64,000 nt of DNA from Dicaeum eximium (Eukaryota; Chordata; Aves; Passeriformes; Dicaeidae). The position numbers and the translations under genes are program-made. The stretch's first letter is position 1. Every line of letters begins with the position of its first letter. The notes under the pieces were generated by a model. The model was not told the DNA's origin and ran no database searches. It saw nothing but the letters and a program-made list of their open reading frames with translations. The stretch lies in the NCBI GenBank assembly GCA_013396995.1, contig VWZP01002433.1, forward strand, positions 924-64,923. Direction: 5' to 3'. Positions 1-9,700 of this stretch are shown here, piece by piece.

Positions 1-444
1 TCAGTCTTATTGAGTTCCTCCCAAGTCATGGCGAGGCGAGTCGGAGTCAGAGCCAGAGGTGATTTCTGATCAAGGAAAGCTTTCCCCTCATGGTGGTGCA
101 CTTGTTTTAGTTGGCTCGTGGTCTAGGGGCTGACTGTGGGTCACTAATGTGGACAGCTGGGTCAGTTTCGCTGTTCATTTGCATATGGTTCCGGTAAGGC
201 TCTCCTCCTAGAATGGCGGCTGATCTCGCGCGACTTCAGAGCACCAGCGTGATTTCCCGACGCAATCAGGGATGGGGGTAAGGAAGTGGGGTACAACTTT
301 AACAATTAACTGTATAACAGGTTGATTAACTTTATTAATTAACAAACAGAGCGACCTGGGCTCAGACGCAACCGGGAACAGGAGGGGATAATGGACCCCG
401 GGAACTGGGGGGGGGTAGGAGAACTGGGTTTCTTGTCTATAACG
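1..444 (-). mobile_element. Family A LTR, copy 1 (cut by window start)
   Basis: This segment aligns almost end to end with 2206-2667, at roughly 90% identity by eye, apart from a block of about 20 bases present only in the second copy. The right end reads TCTATAAC followed by G, where copy 2 has the expected A, so the minus-strand LTR start TGTTATAGAC has lost a terminal base here. The part that would hold the poly(A) signal and U5 lies outside the window. An octamer ATTTGCAT is at 177-184 and a YY1-like AATGGCGGC at 212-220. Flanks beyond 444 differ from those of copy 2, which argues for an independent insertion. No coding capacity is expected in an LTR. The family name is not known to me. 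Confidence 0.8.
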
Positions 445-689
445 AGTGTGATCCAGAAGGCAAAGTTGGCTCTCGGTTCTAGGGGTGTGATTCTGCTCAG
501 GTGTTACTTAAGTTATAGTGACGAGCTGGCCAGCTCTTCGTGGGTCTCTCCAAACGGTAGTGCTGTCCATTGATGACCTTTGCGATGGCTCAGCCTCCAG
601 GGTGATGCTCCTCTTGGGCTTGTGGTTTAGCAGTGAGAAGAGGAGCTGTGACACAGACAGCAGTGACCAGGAACGTGAGATAAATGGAA
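445..689. other. Gap between LTR copies, no gene seen
   Basis: This stretch separates family A copy 1 from the next LTR-like block. Overlapping short frames on both strands (508-709) show no recognisable domain. There is no purine tract abutting the LTR at 445, so I do not see the polypurine tract expected if an internal proviral region joined here. Confidence 0.4.
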
Positions 690-1330
690 GGCCAGGCACT
701 ATTGAATAGGGTTAATGGTTTTAATAAACATCCAATCACTAATAGCCAGGGAGCTAGGAGAGGGGTGTAGCCCGTCTCCTCACTGAGGCAGAGGTACACT
801 CTGGGCAACAGTCTGCTGGCCAGAGGACACAGGTTCTCCTGAGTACCTCCTTTTATACAATCATCTATCCTTCCTATCGGTTGCCCTCTTCGAGGTCACT
901 GTCCCTTGGCCGCTTTCCCGCTTCCAGGCCCTGGGTTGGCTTGTGTTCAGGGTCTGCCTCCTGCCTCACAAGGCGTTGTGTTATTTGTTTTTACCATGGC
1001 CTGGACTCGGGAGATGTTTGGCCACCAAAGCTGTCCATGTGGAGGAGTCCCTACGGGCCCCCTTCTCCCCCTCTTTTTCTCTTTTCTATTCTGCAGCACC
1101 ACCTACCAGATGCCCACATACTTTGCTTTTCTCCTTCCCAAACCTAAACCATACAATTGAAACAAGAAAAGCTGAACTTAAACCGTACAACTGAAACTGC
1201 AGAGATAAACTCATTTGTAACAGAGCAGAATTCCAGCATGCCCCTGTAATAGTGGCACAGGAGGCATTTCCTGCAGTGGCTGGGGGAGTCACTTGGATTA
1301 TGTTTGCTCCGGTACAAGAAATTCATGGAG
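690..1330 (-). mobile_element. Candidate second-type LTR
   Basis: On the minus strand there is a good TATA box (GTATAAAA, plus positions 851-858). About 130 bases downstream lies a weak ATTAAA-type poly(A) signal, near plus 719-724. That is the promoter-to-poly(A) spacing of an LTR R region. To the right, where U3 should lie, the sequence is pyrimidine-rich on the plus strand (1060-1140), followed by two related copies of an ACCRTACAAYTGAAAC motif near 1147-1197. The ends are not defined and no target-site duplication was found. It could instead be internal ERV sequence. Frames at 881-1194 are shadows in this non-coding sequence. Confidence 0.4.
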
Positions 1331-1966
1331 CACTTTGTCGTAGACAGAAAGTGGCTTCCCAGGGAGATCAGACTGCTGCCAGACTTTCAAAGGGTTGAAA
1401 CACCCAACTTCTGCTGGCACCAGAGCAGCCCTGTCTGAGTGCAGTGGGCTGCAACCCAGCCTCCAAGGAGTCCTGCTGGTGGCCCTGGAGAGAGTCCTCA
1501 TGCACAGAGCTGAGCCAGGGGATGCTCACTCACACAGTCTCTTGGGAACCACTTTGTATAATAAGAGTTAATATTAATATATAATATTAATAAATATTAA
1601 TTAAATAATAAAATAAAGTTTTAATAAAAATAAATATTAATAAAATAATAAATTAATAGTTAAGCTGGTAATCTGGAATCAGTGCATTTCTCATAGGTAA
1701 ATGTAGAAGTAGTTAATCTGTGGTTCATGAATTTATCCCCAGGAACCTAACCCTGCTTTTTTGCTATGTGCCAATAAATTGTAGCACTCCAGAATCCGGA
1801 TTGTGCAAGTTTTTTTTTTAACTGGACCAGACCTGTGGAGTTGAACTGGTTCTAAGCAGAAATTCTGCCTCTCTGCACCCAGTCAATTTTATCTTAGATG
1901 ACACAAGCTGGCACAAGCTGGCACTTTTGTTTCCACAGAATTTTGTGTCCCTTTAATGCATCAGAC
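1331..1966. other. Unassigned spacer with AT-rich block
   Basis: No gene or known repeat was recognised apart from the AT-rich block inside it. The left part (1340-1540) is moderately GC-rich, the right part AT-rich. The last four bases (AGAC) are the left target-site copy of the next LTR. The sequence just left of that LTR is not a recognisable primer binding site on the minus strand, which argues against a proviral body here. Confidence 0.5.
1557..1662. repeat. AT-rich TAATA/AATAAA low-complexity block
   Basis: About 105 bases made almost wholly of A and T, with recurring ATTAATA and AATAAATA units. It is simple sequence. The many AATAAA strings are compositional and not poly(A) signals. 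Confidence 0.85.
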
Positions 1967-2667
1967 TGAAAAAACTGGGCCAAGAGATCCTGTATCTCTT
2001 TTTGAAAGGCCTTTATTAGTAGGATTCAGCTCTGGGGATGGGGGGCTCGTGGGGCTGCGCGCGCTGCCGCTGCTCCCTTTCGCCGCCAAGGAGGAGGAGA
2101 GAGAGTTCTTTGGGGCTTTGTCTTTTGCAGGGCAGAGTCAGAGCCTTCACTCTCACGAGAGTGGCACGAAAGATGCTCAGTGATGGCTCGTTGGTCTCAG
2201 GGCGTCAATCTCATTGAGTTCCTCCCAAGTCATGGTGAGGCGAGTTGGAGTTGGAACCAGAGGTGATTTCAGATCAAGGAAAGCTTCCCCGTCCTGATGG
2301 TGCACTTGGTTTAGTTGGCTCGTGGTCTAGGGGCTGACTGTGGGTCAGTAATGTGGACAACTGGGTCAGTTCCGCTGTTCATTTGCATATGGTTCCGGTA
2401 AGGCTCTCCTTCTAAAATGGAGGCTGATCTCGCGCGACTTTGGAGCAGCGGCGTGATTTCCCGACGCAACAGGGATGGGGGTAAGGAACTGGGGTACAAC
2501 TTTAACAATTAACTGTATAACAGGTTGGTTAACCTTATTAATACACAAAGTATACAATTATTAATTAACAAACAGAGTGAACTGGGTTCAGACGTAACCA
2601 GGAATAAGAGGGGTTAATGGACTTTGTGAACTGGGGGACAGGAGAACTGGGTTTCTTGTCTATAACA
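1967..2667 (-). mobile_element. Family A LTR, copy 2 (solo LTR, 701 bp)
   Basis: This is the best-defined LTR in the window. Read on the minus strand it starts TGTTATAGACAAG at 2667 and ends in CA at 1967. Both flanks carry AGAC (1963-1966 and 2668-2671), a 4-bp target-site duplication. An AATAAA poly(A) signal lies on the minus strand at plus 2012-2017, leaving a U5 of about 45 bases. The 2040-2110 part is very GC-rich and CpG-containing. The octamer ATTTGCAT is kept at 2381-2388, but the YY1-like site of copy 1 is changed (GGCGGC to GGAGGC at 2419-2424). With no primer site or polypurine tract beside it, it reads as a solo LTR. Open frames here are not genes. Confidence 0.85.
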
Positions 2668-2671
2668 AGAC
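2668..2671. repeat. Right target-site duplication AGAC
   Basis: AGAC directly follows the CA end of the LTR, matching AGAC at 1963-1966 directly before its TG. Four-base duplications are typical of gammaretrovirus-like integrases. A chance match at two fixed 4-bp sites is about 1 in 256. Confidence 0.6.
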
Positions 2672-3240
2672 CACTTGTGCCGTTCCCAGGGATCTGGTGC
2701 CACCCAGCTGGGCACATGGGCTACCAGGCTTCTGTATCAGCAGGGGCATTTGCTGCTGCACCTTTTCTTCATATGCAGATGCAGCAGCACTAAACCTAAT
2801 CCCACTTTTTCTTCTGTCTTCAGTAGAGCTCTGACTGTCATGCCTTTTGCAGAGCTCATATCATTTCAACGCAGCAGGAGATGGTATTCAGCAGCTTGTG
2901 TGGTGTCTGGAACTCTTTAGAGATGTTTCACCCATCTTCCATTCCCTCACCAACATGGTGCCCCATGCCTTCACCTCTTGGCACTGCAGCCACTGGATTC
3001 TGTTCTTTCTTCTACTGAAACACATCCAAGTGTCTGCAGTGCGAGTGGGCTCCTAACACTCCGATACCACTTGGATCAAGCTCCCAGCACATTCCCCAAA
3101 GTGGTAGAGAAGTTTCCTTGCCTTTCACAGTTGTGACTTTGATGCTGCTTGGGTCTTGTTTCAGGCTAACAAAGCCCCCTCTGGCTAGCTGCTCTTCTTC
3201 CTGAGCAATGCCGAGAGTGGCTGCTCCCTCTCCAGCTGGC
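2672..3240. other. Unassigned block between LTRs, no gene seen
   Basis: Moderate GC, no simple repeats and no recognised domain. Two short plus frames (2675-2920 and 2847-3056) resemble no family I know. It could be older ERV-derived or host sequence into which the LTRs inserted. Confidence 0.4.
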
Positions 3241-3968
3241 TGCTGGTCTGACGCGCTGTCTGATGTCCACCGGCCCGGCTAGAGGCCCCAAGGCAGTGTG
3301 CCATGAATGGCCGCACCCCTTCTTTCCCACTCCGGGTTTCAGGGGTAGCGGTGCAGCCCGTGCCCCTCGCAGGGATGGACGGGTCTGCCGGGGAATATTG
3401 CGCCGAAGAGCAGCCAGTATCACGAGGACAGAGGAAAAGGTCACTTTGAGGTATAGATGCAAGGGTGTTTATTTGGTCAAGGGATCCTCAAAGTGGCGCA
3501 GGGATTCAGACTGCTCAAGGTTATAAAAGGAGGTGGATACCAGGGGTGGAGATATACAAAAACCGATCAGGGGAGAGCCAGGGAGGAAACGGGGGAGGGA
3601 GCATACAGCACACTTTCCAATAGGGGAGAAGGTGGGAGTGGATCGGGGTACAGGATCCAATGGGGTGACAAGGATAACATAACTGGCAGGGAAGGTTCTA
3701 GAACAGGGGCATGGGTCTGGGGAGGATTGACAATTTAGGAGGGCGGGGTTTAGGGAATTGACAGGGAAGGTTCTGGGGAAAAGGGCAGGGTTTACATGAC
3801 TGACAGGGGAAGGGGAGGAGGGTACACACCTTATATGGGAGTAATACAGGGAGGGGAAAACTTAGGGCAAAACCACTTAGGGATACATTATGGTGGTTTG
3901 TGGGGGGAACAAACCATTAATAACATTAACATTTAACAACTGTATAAAACCAGGAACACACTATAACA
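3241..3968 (-). mobile_element. Family B LTR, GC-rich U5 copy
   Basis: On the minus strand the element starts TGTTATAGTGTGTTCCTGG at 3968, matching the start of the LTR at 50419 (TGTTGTGGTGCG). The U3 is pyrimidine-rich on the minus strand, with repeated TTCTAGAA and TTCCCTGTCA-like blocks (3650-3800), a CCAAT/ATTGG pair near 3620-3665 and a TATA-like TTTTATAACC near 3520-3530. A minus-strand AATAAA lies at about 3466-3471. The left end is tentative: TG at 3241 is preceded by CTGGC, similar to CTGGT after 3968, which would be a nearly matching duplication. That leaves an unusually long GC-rich U5 of about 225 bases, so the true end may be nearer 3400. Confidence 0.65.
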
Positions 3969-4193
3969 CTGGTCTTCGTAGCAGTGCTGCTACTAGTCCA
4001 TCTCAGCAACTAGCAACAGTAAAGGACAACAACATCTAGAGTTGAAGTAAAGGAAGGAGGGAGGGGTCCTCTGTGGGAGTCTCCAAGACAGTTTATTTGC
4101 CTGAAGGGAGCCCAGCACAGAAAAACCAAACACAATGGGGTATGAAATAAATGAGCTAAACTAAGAATTTTTAAAAAGTAAAGATGGGGCAGG
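3969..4193. other. Short ERV-like spacer
   Basis: Contains a second minus-strand AATAAA (plus 4092-4097) beside a purine-rich tract at 4050-4070. This could be the R-U5 remnant of another LTR interrupted by its neighbours. Too little remains to assign it. Confidence 0.3.
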
Positions 4194-4599
4194 TGATGAT
4201 AAAAAAAAGGTGCTCATTTATTAATAAGTGAAAGTCACTAACAAACACCAAGGACAAAACTCAGGGCTAGTCCAAGAGTAAAGTGGGTAACCAGAGCAGG
4301 GTGTTTTCTCCGGCACAAAGTCCATTGAAAATACACTGAAGTTCTGCATTTCAGTCCTTTTAAACCCCTGGTGGCTCGTTCATAGGAGCGCTTAGGATCC
4401 TCAATTCGACTGGCTGCAGTTCAGCGTGCTGATTGGTCTTTACCGCATTCTCATCCGATCATTTTCTCATTCGGTGTTCTGGTTGGCTGTTTCGCTCTCC
4501 AATCTGCATTCCGATGCATTACATTAACAACATGACATAGGATTCTAGAAGCATCTCTTACGCAGCAACTCTGCTCTAATACTGCACAATCCTGTTACA
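4194..4599 (-). mobile_element. Candidate third-type LTR
   Basis: On the minus strand a CCAAT box (GACCAATCA, near plus 4433-4441) is followed by a TATA-like TTTAAAAGG (near 4358-4366). A poly(A) signal AATAAA (near 4217-4226) comes about 140 bases after that. This is standard LTR order and spacing. The proposed right end gives a minus-strand start TGTAACAGGATTGTG. Flanks GCAAA and GCAGG match only partly, so the ends are approximate. The U3 differs from families A and B. No protein is encoded. Confidence 0.55.
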
Positions 4600-4689
4600 G
4601 CAAACTTACGACTTAGCCATAATAATAAATGACTACCAATGAAATTGGAATTAAAAGGAAAATTAGACATACATACAACTTAATTAGCC

Positions 4690-5110
4690 AGTAACTTTAT
4701 AAAGAAATCTCGATTATAACAGGGTACATCAAGGAGGGAGGTCTCAGGGGCGGGTACAGAGCAGCAGCCAATCACGGGCATTCATGGGAGGAGCACAGGG
4801 TGGGGACATACAACCCTTAAAGCAATGAGGGGTAGGTGGGGAGGGGAGTACTTGACAACAGCCAATGGGGATTCAGGGATTACATAATAGACATAGAGGG
4901 TTCTAGAAAGAGAAGTTGGGTCTACAGTAAATGACAGGGAAGGAGGGTGGGGCTACAATGAATCGCAGCAAAGGCTCTGGAAGAAAGGGCAGGTATATAG
5001 GGTGACAGGCAGGGAGAGGGGAGGGTACAACTGTTGGCTTCAGCCGAATACATGGGGGTTAAACCATTTTTGCAAAATATCTTACAAAATATGCTAAATA
5101 AATCTAGTAA
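4690..5110 (-). mobile_element. Family B-like LTR fragment
   Basis: On the minus strand this repeats the family B U3 layout. It is pyrimidine-rich with TTCTAGAA and CTTCCCTGTCA-type blocks (4895-5010), then ATTGGCTG motifs near 4770 and 4863, then a TATA-like TTATAATC near 4715. It diverges strongly from the copy at 3241-3968. I could not place a poly(A) signal or clear ends. It may be truncated where it meets the candidate LTR on its left. The short frames here are shadows. Confidence 0.5.
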
Positions 5111-5698
5111 CAACAAATTTGCACTACCACATGACTTATTTCAATCTTGGAGTCAAAGGCCCCAGGAGCACCCCACAAGCACCCCAGGGCAGAAGTCAAA
5201 GGGAACTGATCCCTATTGTGGACATTTTATAAGTTTCTTAGATGGAAACTTGCTGACTTTTTTCCTTCCTTGAGAAAGCTCACTGCTGAGCAGATTTCTG
5301 TAAAAACAAATCTCTTTGTGTGTGTGGTTTCAAGGACATATCTGTTCTGTCTCCCACAGAGGAGATGAGAACTCTCTCTCTTTCTTATACTATGAGGTGA
5401 ATAACTCTTATCTTGGAATTCTAAACATTGCAGGAGTCTTGTACTGACCATGAAAGAGAAAGATGTTAGGTCTGAACATGGGCACCTATAACCCAAAAGC
5501 TTTCTGAACAATGGAGTAATTTTAATAAATAATGTAAGCCTTCTGCTAATGGAGTCAAAGAGTCCTGATTCTTCAACACACACAAGAAGCAATCGTAATA
5601 GATCCCATTTCACTGCAGGGGATCTCAAGGAGCAAAGCCTGCCTGGGTCATGTGGGCATCCAGTTTTCTGTGTGACGTGGTGTCAGGGAGCTTCATCC
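5111..5698. other. Unassigned block with 133-codon minus frame
   Basis: The minus frame at 5227-5628 is the longest open frame in this block. I see no signal peptide, domain or motif in it, and its codon use looks like non-coding AT-rich sequence. Lying between minus-strand LTRs it could be degraded ERV internal or U3 sequence, but nothing proves this. Confidence 0.35.
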
Positions 5699-6339
5699 TG
5701 AGGTAAATAAACAGGGCCAGGAGACTTTATGCTCCCTGATGATGCCTTTATTAGCGATACTAGCTCTGGAGGTGGGGGCTCGGGGGTGCGCACTGCTGCC
5801 GCTGCTCCCAATGGCCCACTCTCAGGAGGAGGAACCTTTTGAGCCTGTTGCTGTTCACAGCAGGATTGGAGTCTTCATCCTCATGGGATATACCCAGAGA
5901 GTCCAAGTATCTTGTCAGTCTAGGCTGGTCTTCTGCTTAAGCACCACTTACGTCATGGCAACTGGCTTGTCTGGAGTTGGGTGCTTCTGGCTCTTTAGGG
6001 TCTCCTCCTTGCTGCGGTGTGGTCTTTGGATTTCTTGTGGCACTGGCTCGCTGTCTAGGGTCACTTTTCCCTCACAATGGCAATGGGTCTCAATGTATTC
6101 AACCCACAATTCCTTATGGGAAACCCAGAAATCGGTGGTGTGGGGAGCAGCGGCTGATTTTCCTAACGCATTTTAAGGTTAAGGGGATACAAACGGGGGT
6201 CTAACAGGGTATAAATGGGTAAGTACGTGGGGATAAGGGACAGGGGATTCAATCAGGTAAACCACTACATGAACCTCTGCTAGAATCCTAACCTTTAGCA
6301 TTAACTCTTGATTATAAACCCTCAATTTTATTTATAACA
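5699..6339 (-). mobile_element. Family A LTR, copy 3 (diverged solo LTR, 641 bp)
   Basis: The left part matches copy 2 in order and wording: a GGGCCA stretch, a minus-strand AATAAA (plus 5747-5752) about 45 bases in, then AGCTCTGG, a G-rich run and GCTGCCGCTGCTCCC. The right end reads TTTATAACA, giving the minus-strand start TGTTATAAAT. Flanking tetramers ATCC (5695-5698) and ATCA (6340-6343) differ at one base, consistent with an aged target-site duplication. It is much more diverged from copies 1 and 2 than they are from each other, so it represents an older insertion or a separate subfamily. The 145-codon plus frame inside it is antisense to the LTR and not a gene. Confidence 0.75.
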
Positions 6340-6387
6340 ATCATGCTTTGTAAAGGGAGGCCTTAGGGATCTATTCCAGAGAAATGG

Positions 6388-6760
6388 GTCTTCCCTTCCT
6401 CAGGCTGTGCAGATCCTGCTCTTTCAGCCTGTGTTTGTAGCACTCCCAGCCCTCTGATCATCTCCATGGGCTCCTCTGTGCCTGCTCCAACAGCTCCCCA
6501 TCTTTCCTGTGCTGAGGAGCCCCAGCCTGGACACAGTGCTCCAGGTGGGGCCTCCTGAGGGCAGAATCAGAGGAGCAGAACTGTCTCCCTCAACCTGCTG
6601 CCCATGTTTCTTTGGAAGCAGCCCAGGATTTACTTGACTTTCTGGGCTGTGAGTGCCCACTGCTGCCTCATATCCAGCCTGTCATCCCCCAGAACCAAGA
6701 GGTCCTTCCCAGCACCACCCAACACATGGAGGAGTTACAAAGGCCTGGAGAGCATCCCAT
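6388..6760 (-). mobile_element. CR1 LINE fragment (3' region)
   Basis: The plus strand reads like the reverse complement of the avian CR1 3' part: AGGCTGTGCAG..., CTCCAACAGCTCCC, CTCCAGGTGGGGCCTCC, CAGCCCAGGAT and TTCTGGGCTG follow in the usual order. The terminal ATTCTATGA repeats are absent and both ends are truncated. A 195-codon plus frame at 6612-7199 starts in this antisense CR1 and runs into unique DNA, so I do not regard it as a gene. Confidence 0.85.
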
Positions 6761-9700
6761 CGGCACATGGCACAGCTCCAAGGGAGCTGATCCTGTCTCA
6801 CTGCACAGGATCCCAAGGGCAAAGAATCCCCAGGTCAAATCATCAGGTAAAATTTTGTTTTTGACAAGGGTCTGTGGGATCTTCATGCTACTCTGTAAAG
6901 GAAGGCTAGGTGGATTATTCCAGTGTAGTGGTTCTGCATTTGTGGGCACTGGGCCCCTAAGTGTCATGGCCTTCACAGAGATAATGTTACCTTTCTGTTT
7001 ATTGGGGAACTTTACTCTTATCTTTATCAATGTTATCAGGTGGTTCAAACTTTTTAGGACAACTGATACCACAGCACCTTTCTCAGCCTTGTGGTCACAT
7101 TGCTTTGGATGCAGCAATAGTTGCAGTAGGAGTGGTAATAATAATGATAATAATAATAACAACACCACCTACCAAATCACATTGCATATAACTCTCTGAT
7201 TTTCAAATGAGGGAAATGGAAATCACAGTGTACCTATCAGGCCATTATCTGTTTGCCTGACAGGACATTTGCCAGGGTCTTGAACAGACACACTGGTACA
7301 GCATCAGGAGGTCCTACCTTCAGTATTGTAAGTCACATTTTACTTCAAGGCATACCTAGATGCACACAGTGAAAATGTTTGTCTGTTTTCTACTTTGTTT
7401 CTCCTCTTGTGTCTAAAACCGCCAGGAAGGGTAAAAAACCTGTTGTGGGCAGCTACTGCAATAATTTAAAAATAATAATTAAATTACGTGGTCATCATCT
7501 GAAGATATGACTCAGTCTCCAGTGCTGCAGTTTCCTGTACTCTTTTATTAATTGCATTTGCCAGGTTTTATCAGGAGGACATTCACTTTTACTTTATAGC
7601 CAGAACAAAAGGAAGAATTCCAGTGAGTTAGGAAAAAGTTTCATTCAGTGTGTATCTATAGGAGAAAGACCAGAGTTTGGACTTCTCTGAAATGTTGCCA
7701 TAATTGCAGTCTACCATACTTTTAAACTGTGAAGAATAGAAATCATTTGTACTCTGTATCTCCACAGCACAGACAGTAAAACATATCTCTAAGGCAAAAA
7801 CTCTGTAAACAGCTGACTTGACTGATCTGTATTCCTTCTCCTGCATGCTTTACAGCTGAAGTGTGTGCTAGCTTGCTAATTTACAGCCAACAGTGCTTTA
7901 ATTCTACACAAGAAGTGCCGACCACCCCTGTGAGAAAGAGCTAAAAAAAGTGTTGAACACAGTGTAAGCATTATTAACAGTTCACATTCACTTCTTAGGT
8001 TCATGTGCAAGTTAAATGGTGCACACAAGCACAAAACCCAGCCGTGGGCTACACAGAATAAAAAGGCACTTCAGTGCCACAGTGTGCTCCCAGATTGGAT
8101 TTTGCAACTTTCAGCCCTTCTCTGGCTCTTTCAGCCCCTTTCTGTACACTGATCGATGTTATTATGAGCCACACTTCATTACTGAACATGTACTGTTTCC
8201 ATTGATCAAAATCATAAAGAGTTCCTCTGGGACTGATCATTTTCTCTGAGTACATCAATATATTCATTAATGAAAATATTAAAATATTTTAAATTCAATT
8301 AATTACAATTTTTTTTTTAAATTTTCATTTTGCAGCCAACAGAAGAAAATCAACTGAATCACAGAAAACAGAAAGGATTCAGCATTCCTGCAGATAAATA
8401 AAAAATAAAAGCTGTGATTTTGAGGGGAAATATGCAGCTATGTACTCAAAAAGAAATTTCTAAGTTACCTTTCCTGGTTGGAAGACTTTTGGTATTGACT
8501 CTAAGCAGCACTTAGTGTTCTGCTGAATCATCATCTGATAAGGAGCTTCAGAATTTCATTTAGGGTTATGTCATTAGATTATAGAGTATTGTGAAACAAA
8601 CAAATATACGTCAATCTGTCTGTGTTTGGTGCTAGTACTTGCTTGGCAGTGGAATATTATATCCAATTGCAGCAATTATTAACCAACATCCGAGATACTC
8701 TCTTTTTAATGTCCTGTTTCATATCAGTCAGACTGAAAGAAGGCCTGAAGTGAATGGAAGAATCTGCCTCTTTTGCTTTTGGAGAAACACCTGACACTTG
8801 AGCAGTCTGAGATGAAGAGTGTGTGCTGTGTCAGCAGGGCACAAAAGCCTAGCACAAGTTTGTACACACTGCTCTTATTTATGTGTGCTGACGCAGTTCA
8901 TGGTAAGCCGTGGCTCTGGCAGCATCCCTGGCCCACACCTTTCCCTGTCCTGTGCTGCTGGATCTCAAGCTCAGGCTGTTTAAGGCTTGAACACCTTGAA
9001 TGCTGCATTGATACCTTCTTCTACCTCTGCAGGCTCCTTCTTGGGGTTACTCCAGGGACCTGGTCCCTTTGCCATTGTTAAAAACTGAGTTAAATATCTC
9101 GGAATGACATTGGTGTCTAGATGAACAGGCTGCTCCTTAAGGTGTATCACACAGTGATTGCTGGTTTGAGAAGGGAATTCCCACTTAGAGGGACAAATGA
9201 AGGATATGGCTATCTGAAGGAGGGGGGAAAATTCAGCATTCTTTTTGTGGTGTTTTCCGTTTTGTTAATATGTTCATTCTCAATGAGAGCAATCAATGCA
9301 CACAGACTGTGCATGAAAGTGGACTTGTGCAGGAATTAAATGGAAATGGACTGTATATTGTTGAGTTTATTTCCACTCAGCTGCAAAGAAATTGCAGCAA
9401 AAGGAAAGATCAAGTTGCAGTTTAGATAGAGCTGTGCAAATATGAACCTCTTAGTCAACTAAATATCCAGAATATCTGGAAACACGCTCTGGTGGTTAAC
9501 AGGAAAAAGTAAAATATAATTGTTTCCTGTTTCCACCCCTTCAGCCATTGCTGTCTTGATGGAGGTGGTACTGAGCCCACACTGCTGATTGCAGGATCTG
9601 CAGGAGATTCAGGCTTACAAATCCTGCTGCTGCTGGAGTGCCCAGACTGAACACTGTGCTGGGGAAACACCTCCCAAGTACTTGGACTTGCTACAGCAAG

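Noticed and set aside
444..1966. Reading 1-2667 as one complete provirus with two family A LTRs
   Set aside because: No primer binding site, polypurine tract or retroviral domains between the LTRs, and the right copy has its own target-site duplication.
5739..6176. 145-codon plus frame
   Set aside because: Antisense to a family A LTR, with no domain.
6612..7199. 195-codon plus-strand open frame, the longest in the window
   Set aside because: It begins antisense to a CR1 fragment, runs into unique DNA and ends in a microsatellite-encoded asparagine run. No domain.
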